From NCBI GenBank assembly GCA_042573625.1, contig JBHPCZ010000115.1, positions 1 to 10,409 of the forward strand: a DNA stretch of 10,409 bases. The letters run 5' to 3'. The position numbers were made by a program, and so were the translations under genes. Positions 6,333-10,409 of the stretch are shown here, in pieces (within the stretch, counting starts at the first letter, position 1; the number at the start of each line of letters is the position of its first letter). This stretch comes from JBHPCZ01 sp042573625 (GTDB taxonomy: Bacteria > Desulfobacterota > Desulfobacteria > Desulfobacterales > UBA11574). Under the pieces are notes generated by a model. It did not search any database, was not told the DNA's origin, and saw only the letters and a program-made list of their open reading frames with translations.

Positions 6333-7427
6333 ATGGCACCCATTAGAATCGGTATCATCGGCGTCGGTAATTGTGCCAGCGCCCTTTTGCAAGGAATTCA
6401 ATACTATCGGAAAACAGACCAGAATGAGGCCATCGGGATTCTGCACTGGTCCATAAACGGATACACGCCTGCGGACATCGAAGTTGTTTCTGCATTTGAC
6501 ATTGATCAGAGAAAGGTCGGCAAAGATGTTCATGAGGCCATTTTTGAACGACCGAACTGCACCGAGAGGATTGTCTCAGAAACGCTCGGTACAGCGGTTA
6601 AGGTATCCATGGGCAAGATACTGGACGGCGTTTCTGAGCACATGAAAAACTACGAATCGGATTACACTTTTTTGATTAGCGATAAAAAAGAGGCATCCCG
6701 AAAAGAGGTTGTCGAAATTTTAAAAGCGTCCGGTACGGAAGTCCTATTAAACTATCTGCCCGTCGGGTCGGAAGCGGCGACTCAGTTTTATGCAGAATGC
6801 GCTTTAGACGCCGGCGTCTCTTTTATCAACAATATGCCTGTCTTTATCGCGAGTGATTCCTTTTGGGCCGGGAAGTTCGAGGCGAAGAAAATTCCGATCA
6901 TCGGAGACGATATCAAATCACAGATCGGGGCGACGATTATTCATCGCGCTTTAACGAACCTGTTCGAAAAACGGGGAGTGAGACTGGAAAAAACATATCA
7001 GTTGAACACAGGCGGCAACACCGATTTTTTAAATATGCTGGATCGGAACAGAGTGCATGCCAAAAAGCAATCCAAAACAGCGGCCGTGCAGGCGGTTATG
7101 AAAAAGAAGCTTGAAGAACGCAAGATACATATCGGACCCAGTGACTATGTCCCATGGCTGAAGGACAACAAAGTATGCTTTATTCGAATGGAGGGCAGGA
7201 TTTTCGGCGATATGCCGATGGATCTTGAGCTGAGACTCTCTGTTGAAGATTCGCCCAATTCCGCTGGCGCTGCCATCGATTGCATCCGTTTATGCAAACT
7301 TGCCATCGAAAGAAACATCGGTGGTGTATTAGAGGCACCATCCGCCTATTACTGCAAGCATCCACCGGTTCAATATACGGATGATATTGCATTTTTATTG
7401 CTGGAAGATTTTATTTCAAACAAATAA
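6333..7427 (+). CDS. ino1: myo-Inositol-3-phosphate synthase (L-myo-inositol-1-phosphate synthase)
   Basis: A 364-residue cytosolic enzyme that converts D-glucose 6-phosphate to 1L-myo-inositol 1-phosphate (also called 1D-myo-inositol 3-phosphate) using NAD+ in an oxidation, aldol cyclisation and reduction cycle. The N-terminal Rossmann motif is GVGNCAS (10-16). The catalytic core shows LPVGSEAAT (142-150), GDDIKSQIGAT (191-201, with Lys195 equivalent to a conserved active-site lysine), LNTGGNTDFLNM (224-235) and DSPNSAGAAID (306-316). Its size matches the short archaeal/actinobacterial class, not the roughly 500-residue eukaryotic class. The start codon follows AGGA overlapping the cupin stop, 9 nt away, so translation is probably coupled. 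The product feeds inositol phospholipids or inositol-derived solutes; no CDP-alcohol transferase is in the window. Confidence 0.93.
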   Translation: MAPIRIGIIGVGNCASALLQGIQYYRKTDQNEAIGILHWSINGYTPADIEVVSAFDIDQRKVGKDVHEAIFERPNCTERIVSETLGTAVKVSMGKILDGVSEHMKNYESDYTFLISDKKEASRKEVVEILKASGTEVLLNYLPVGSEAATQFYAECALDAGVSFINNMPVFIASDSFWAGKFEAKKIPIIGDDIKSQIGATIIHRALTNLFEKRGVRLEKTYQLNTGGNTDFLNMLDRNRVHAKKQSKTAAVQAVMKKKLEERKIHIGPSDYVPWLKDNKVCFIRMEGRIFGDMPMDLELRLSVEDSPNSAGAAIDCIRLCKLAIERNIGGVLEAPSAYYCKHPPVQYTDDIAFLLLEDFISNK

Positions 7428-7543
7428 TCCGGATATTGCACGCCTCGGGCTCTCCCGAAGGGTTAAAAATCTCGAGAAATCGAATATCGAATAAAAAACC
7501 TCCGCTACAAACCGTCATTTTACATCTAGAGGCTAAGTTACAT

Positions 7544-7573
7544 TTAACAGTTTAGTTTTATGGTGATTGTAAA
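7544..7573 (+). promoter_or_regulatory. Candidate promoter of the histidine phosphatase gene
   Basis: TTAACA (7544-7549) and TGTAAA (7568-7573) are 18 nt apart, placing a start near 7580, about 20 nt before the ATG. Both boxes are imperfect. The 172-nt gap after ino1 also holds a small tCGGG/CCCGa hairpin near 7444-7458, which lacks a following T-tract and so is not a convincing terminator. Confidence 0.35.
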
Positions 7574-7599
7574 GCCTTCACGAAAATTTTAATGCAATA

Positions 7600-8250
7600 A
7601 TGATAAAAACCGGAATCATCCCCCAAAACACCTCAACACGAATTTCTTTGGTTCGACATGCCACAGTGCACAACCCATCCTATATTTTTTACGGCAGACT
7701 TCCGGGGTTTTCTTTAAGCAAAAAAGGGCGTATAGAAGCCGCTCGGGTGGCGGCGGCGTTAAAAAACCTGCGCATCGAAGGCGTTTTCAGCAGCCCGCTG
7801 CTTCGCTGCCGACTGACGGCGGCTGAAATTCTCAAATATCATCGCCATATCAAATTGAAAAAATCGGCCTTGATTACAGAAATCTTTACCCCTTTTCAGG
7901 GTCAGCCTGCGGATATCGCTGATTCCAGGAACGGGGATGTGTATACCGGCGCGGACGCAAGGTATGAACAGCCGGAAGACATTTTGAAAAGGGTTCAGAA
8001 ATTTGTATTCAGAACACGGCGCCGATTTTCCGGTAAGCATGTGGTGGCAGTGACCCACGGGGATGTTGTTCTGTTTATGCTGCTGTGGGCGGGCAACTTT
8101 CCGGTGACAGCGGAATATAAGAAAAAATTCGCCACGCTCGGACTTTTGAAAGAATATCCCGCTCCCTCATCGATTACCACATTTTGCTATTCAACGGATA
8201 CTGAAGACGAGGGTCCATCCGTCGCCTATTATGATCCGGCGGTCCACTAG
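7600..8250 (+). CDS. Histidine phosphatase (phosphoglycerate mutase-like) family protein
   Basis: A 216-residue member of histidine phosphatase branch 1. The phospho-accepting histidine is His20 in LVRHATVHNP (RHA replaces the usual RHG). Arg69 in SSPLLRCRLTA and His153 in VTHGD complete the phosphate pocket, and Glu94 in ITEIFTPFQG is the likely acid. The segment YGRLPGFSLSKKGR (31-44) follows a pattern found in phosphatase-like, not mutase-like, subgroups. There is no signal peptide, so it is cytosolic. No Shine-Dalgarno is visible, but the preceding ATG at 7592 meets a stop at once, leaving 7600 as the start. It lies 172 nt after ino1 and could dephosphorylate inositol phosphate or a related sugar phosphate; this is a guess from neighbourhood, and SixA- or CobC-like roles are equally open. 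Confidence 0.85.
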   Translation: MIKTGIIPQNTSTRISLVRHATVHNPSYIFYGRLPGFSLSKKGRIEAARVAAALKNLRIEGVFSSPLLRCRLTAAEILKYHRHIKLKKSALITEIFTPFQGQPADIADSRNGDVYTGADARYEQPEDILKRVQKFVFRTRRRFSGKHVVAVTHGDVVLFMLLWAGNFPVTAEYKKKFATLGLLKEYPAPSSITTFCYSTDTEDEGPSVAYYDPAVH

Positions 8251-8312
8251 CAGCTTTAATCCATAAATCTATTGCAACCTAACGAAGATGATTTTACCTG
8301 AACCTTGCATAA

Positions 8313-8429
8313 AATTAATGAGAAGCTCAGTTTACATTTAAGTACATATGGTTTATAAGATTTTTGGCCATAACCATAAAATAATATGCCCAACAGGCAA
8401 AATGGATGATGGCTTTTTTCTCATTAATT
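8313..8429. repeat. 117-bp imperfect palindromic repeat
   Basis: A perfect 12-bp inverted repeat AATTAATGAGAA (8313-8324) / TTCTCATTAATT (8418-8429) closes a stem that continues inward with partial symmetry (CATAT...TTTAT on both arms, TATGGTT at 8347-8353 against AACCATA at 8372-8378) around a central GGCC (8366-8369). It lies in the 382-nt gap between the phosphatase and the membrane-protein gene and ends in a T-run on the plus strand (8414-8419) inside the arm. It has no coding content. Confidence 0.6.
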
Positions 8430-8437
8430 CTCACCCT

Positions 8438-8560
8438 GAAGCGAGCCGGAGGCTTCCATTGCCTTCGGCATGACTCCTTCGGCGTCTACGTTATTCAGGG
8501 CTTGCAATAGCATGCTATGGCTGCGCTCTGAAATGCCTGGCATATGGAAGCCTCCGCTTC
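8438..8560. repeat. 123-bp imperfect palindromic repeat adjacent to the previous one
   Basis: GGAGGCTTCCAT (8448-8459) pairs perfectly with ATGGAAGCCTCC (8544-8555). The stem extends outward as GAAGC (8438-8442) with GCTTC (8556-8560), with a 5-nt bulge on the left. Inside, a perfect ATAGCATGCTAT (8507-8518) forms the apex, with ATTCAGGGC against the complement of GCTCTGAAAT beside it. The left arm has about 20 extra bases, so the unit looks like an asymmetric relic. It ends just before the membrane-protein transcript leader. Confidence 0.6.
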
Positions 8561-8620
8561 GTGCAAAATTCAGGTTTTAAAATAGTCACCTTCTGGTATT
8601 TTTCATTTGCATTGAACACA

Positions 8621-8626
8621 GAGGAG
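8621..8626 (+). promoter_or_regulatory. Ribosome binding site that sets the start of the membrane protein
   Basis: GAGGAG lies 6 nt before the ATG at 8633. This favours 8633 over the upstream in-frame GTG at 8561, which has no such site and begins directly at the edge of a palindromic repeat. Confidence 0.75.
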
Positions 8627-8632
8627 CAGGCT

Positions 8633-9124
8633 ATGATTCATTCCCAAAATGAGTTAAAAACCCGTTATAGCTTTTTCGATTTCTTATTCTACATTTGCCT
8701 TCTATCGGTTCCGTTCGTTACAGCATTCCTTGCAATCCTTAAAAGCTCAGTCTGGTGGGCGATTACCTTTATCGGATTGGCCGTGTGTATTTCAGCGCTT
8801 ATTTTGAGATTCTATTGTACCCACTGCCCCCACTACACCCGAGAAGGAAAATATCTCAGGTGCATTTTTTTCTGGGGCCTTCCCAAGTTTTTCAATAAAA
8901 GTCCCGGAACACTTGATGTTGTCGACAAGGTGGTCACTTTCAGCGCTATAGCCTTACTGCTGATTTTTCCATTATACTGGTTGCTAATGGGACCTGGTCT
9001 TCTGATAGTTTACTTACTGTCACTTGTCGGGTTTGGTGCTGCCATCTATCGTAACGAATGCGAACGCTGTATATACTTTGAATGTCCGGCGAATAAGGTC
9101 CCCGAAGCGTTAACAAATCAATAA
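8633..9124 (+). CDS. Four-helix membrane protein of unknown function with two cysteine clusters
   Basis: I do not recognise a named family. The 163-residue protein has four hydrophobic segments at about 14-36, 40-60, 98-118 and 122-140, arranged as two hairpins. Each hairpin is followed by a cysteine cluster: CTHCPHY with a further Cys77 (Cys62, Cys65, His64, His67), and CERCIYFECP (Cys143, Cys146, Cys151). Both clusters fall on the same side of the membrane, probably cytoplasmic, and suggest a metal or Fe-S site or a thiol redox pair. The repeated hairpin-plus-CxxC plan hints at an internal duplication. Residues 78-97 form an amphipathic linker (FFWGLPKFFNKSPGTLDVVD). It stands alone: palindromes lie upstream and a 258-nt gap downstream, in which I see no gene. 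Confidence 0.75.
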   Translation: MIHSQNELKTRYSFFDFLFYICLLSVPFVTAFLAILKSSVWWAITFIGLAVCISALILRFYCTHCPHYTREGKYLRCIFFWGLPKFFNKSPGTLDVVDKVVTFSAIALLLIFPLYWLLMGPGLLIVYLLSLVGFGAAIYRNECERCIYFECPANKVPEALTNQ

Positions 9125-9382
9125 CTTGGATAAGGGCAAATCCGTTTTACGTGATCCACATTTTTCATTTTTATGATATATGTAATCTGAAAGAATTAGC
9201 TTCCGGTTGCGTTCATGGCAAGATATCTGTAATCAGCACGAATAGACTACCAGATGTGTTTATTGTATCACAGGTTTCACAAAGCCCCACTTTTACCAGA
9301 AACTTTCAATGTAGCTGTCTATTTTATGCTAAGCTCCAATTTTATAAACTATGAAATCGCAAAATGAAATTAGAGGTGATCA

Positions 9383-10327
9383 ATGAAAATTCTTTTTGCT
9401 GCACCAGAGAATGCTTGGGGCGGTTTTTTAGGCTTGATCCAGGCTGAGCTGCCTGAGCATCACTTCGAGTTCACCGGTCGTTTTGCGGTCGATACGTTAA
9501 AAGGCTTCGATGTATTGATTCCCACCATGTCTTCGGTATCACAGGAGGTGCTTGAAACCGGAGACCAATTGCGACTTGTCCAACAGTGCGGTTCAGGGCT
9601 TGAGATGGTTGACCTAGATGCGGCACAAAGGTGCAATATACAGGTTGCCAATGTGCCAACAGATATTTCTGGAAACGCTGATTCAGTGGCTGAATTGGGC
9701 ATCTATATGATAATAGGCCTTTCTAGAGATGTTCGGGGAATGTCAAAAAGCTTAGCAGAACAGAATATGGGCCAACCACAGGGAAGGGCTTTGAACGGCA
9801 GGACAATCGGGCTCATCGGTCTCGGGGGAATAGGACGAGCTCTGGTAACAAGGTTAAAAGCCTTTGGTGTTCACCTAATCGGTATCAAACGGCATAACCC
9901 TAAAGACGCCATGGCAAAACTTGGAATGGATTGGGTAGGGGGGATTGAAGACCTCAAGAAATTGCTGTCGAGATCTGATTTTGTGATTTTGTGTCTGCCA
10001 TTGACTCCCGAGAACAGGAATCTTATTGACCACAATGCCTTTTCATCCATGAAAAACGAAGCTTTTTTAATCAACCTTTCCAGAGGTGGGTTAGTGGACC
10101 GTGATGCACTGGAAGATGCCCTTGCATCCGGAGAAATTGCTGGTGCTGGCCTAGATGTTTTCTGGGAGGAACCACCGGATCCGAATGATCCGATTTTCAA
10201 TTATAACGTTATGGCCACGCCTCATATCGCTGGCTCCACGGATGTCTCCATGAGGGGAATTGTGAAAGTCGTCGCCGAGAACATCCGCAGATTGGAGAAA
10301 AACCTTGAACCGTTATATCTGAACTAA
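9383..10327 (+). CDS. D-isomer-specific 2-hydroxyacid dehydrogenase family protein
   Basis: A 314-residue NAD(P)-dependent oxidoreductase that interconverts 2-keto and D-2-hydroxy acids (relatives: phosphoglycerate, glyoxylate/hydroxypyruvate and D-lactate dehydrogenases). The nucleotide-binding motif is GLGGIG (146-151) in NGRTIGLIGLGGIGRALV. The catalytic triad is Arg234 (NLSRGGLVD), Glu263 (DVFWEEPPDP) and His281 (TPHIAGST). The N-terminal substrate domain has QCGSGLEMVD (68-77) and NVPTDISGNADSVAEL (90-105). Oddity: after the second Rossmann strand (LIGIKRHNP) there is Arg170 where NAD-specific members carry Asp, which suggests NADPH preference. GAGGTGAT just before the ATG at 9383 supports the start. 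The short length and absence of an ACT domain argue against full SerA. The exact substrate is unknown. Confidence 0.9.
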   Translation: MKILFAAPENAWGGFLGLIQAELPEHHFEFTGRFAVDTLKGFDVLIPTMSSVSQEVLETGDQLRLVQQCGSGLEMVDLDAAQRCNIQVANVPTDISGNADSVAELGIYMIIGLSRDVRGMSKSLAEQNMGQPQGRALNGRTIGLIGLGGIGRALVTRLKAFGVHLIGIKRHNPKDAMAKLGMDWVGGIEDLKKLLSRSDFVILCLPLTPENRNLIDHNAFSSMKNEAFLINLSRGGLVDRDALEDALASGEIAGAGLDVFWEEPPDPNDPIFNYNVMATPHIAGSTDVSMRGIVKVVAENIRRLEKNLEPLYLN

Positions 10328-10364
10328 TTTGAACACGATATGATACAAGTGTTGTGATATCTGC

Positions 10365-10387
10365 AAGTGCGCCACGAGCGCACTTTT
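10365..10387 (+). terminator. Probable intrinsic terminator of the 2-hydroxyacid dehydrogenase gene
   Basis: A perfect 8-bp stem AAGTGCGC (10365-10372) / GCGCACTT (10378-10385) with a 5-nt loop ends in a short TTTT followed by AATATATA, 37 nt after the stop codon. The T-tract is short, so termination may be partial. Confidence 0.55.
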
Positions 10388-10409
10388 AATATATAGTCAA
10401 AAGTGTGTG

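Noticed and set aside
5897..6533. Small frames around the divergent promoter region and antisense to the cupin and ino1
   Set aside because: They overlap promoters or strong genes and lack start signals or domains.
8561..8632. GTG-initiated N-terminal extension of the membrane protein
   Set aside because: It has no ribosome binding site and starts at the edge of a palindromic repeat, while a GAGGAG precedes the ATG at 8633.
9151..9354. 67-codon GTG-started frame between the membrane protein and the dehydrogenase
   Set aside because: It has no Shine-Dalgarno site, no domain, and an implausible composition; this gap is best called non-coding.
1..10409. CRISPR array, tRNA or rRNA genes, defence or secretion system
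   Set aside because: No spaced direct repeats, cloverleaf-like sequence, rRNA-like sequence, nuclease, toxin or phage gene was seen on either strand.

Overview
The window is an ordinary-looking chromosomal segment, most likely from a sulfate-reducer-type member of the Desulfobacterota (former Deltaproteobacteria, Desulfobacterales-like). This is an inference from the gene families (a von Willebrand A / thrombospondin-3 / OmpA lipoprotein, an acetyl-CoA hydrolase/transferase, an archaeal/actinobacterial-type inositol-3-phosphate synthase with a small cupin), from the moderate GC content, and from intergenic palindromes that resemble dispersed repeats I remember from that group. No transposase, integrase, tRNA, rRNA or CRISPR array was found.

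Layout. Positions 113-1702 (minus): an outer-membrane lipoprotein gene with a clear intrinsic terminator at its 3' end, possibly preceded by a 35-codon ORF whose stop overlaps its start codon. Positions 1770-2064: a roughly 280-bp full-length foldback element with flanking direct repeats. Positions 2264-3688 (minus): an acetyl-CoA hydrolase/transferase family enzyme, with a 100-bp palindrome upstream. Positions 4127-5872 (minus): an EamA/DMT transporter followed by a zinc-finger plus J-domain protein. Positions 5940-6009: two back-to-back divergent sigma-70-like promoters. Positions 6054-7427 (plus): a cupin and ino1, 9 nt apart, clearly one operon. Positions 7600-8250 (plus): a histidine phosphatase. 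Positions 8313-8560: two adjacent palindromic repeats. Positions 8633-9124 (plus): a four-helix membrane protein of unknown function with a cysteine cluster after each helical hairpin. Positions 9383-10327 (plus): a D-isomer-specific 2-hydroxyacid dehydrogenase, followed by a hairpin that may be its terminator.

How the genes fit together. The only firm functional unit is cupin-ino1, which should convert glucose 6-phosphate to inositol 3-phosphate for inositol lipids or compatible solutes. The downstream phosphatase could act in the same pathway, but it has its own candidate promoter and its substrate cannot be read from sequence. The other genes look like independent transcription units. The most unusual material is non-coding: four large imperfect palindromes lie in three of the intergenic gaps, and at least one (1778-2059) has the structure of a non-autonomous foldback (MITE-like) insertion. 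The least described protein is the cysteine-clustered membrane protein at 8633-9124.
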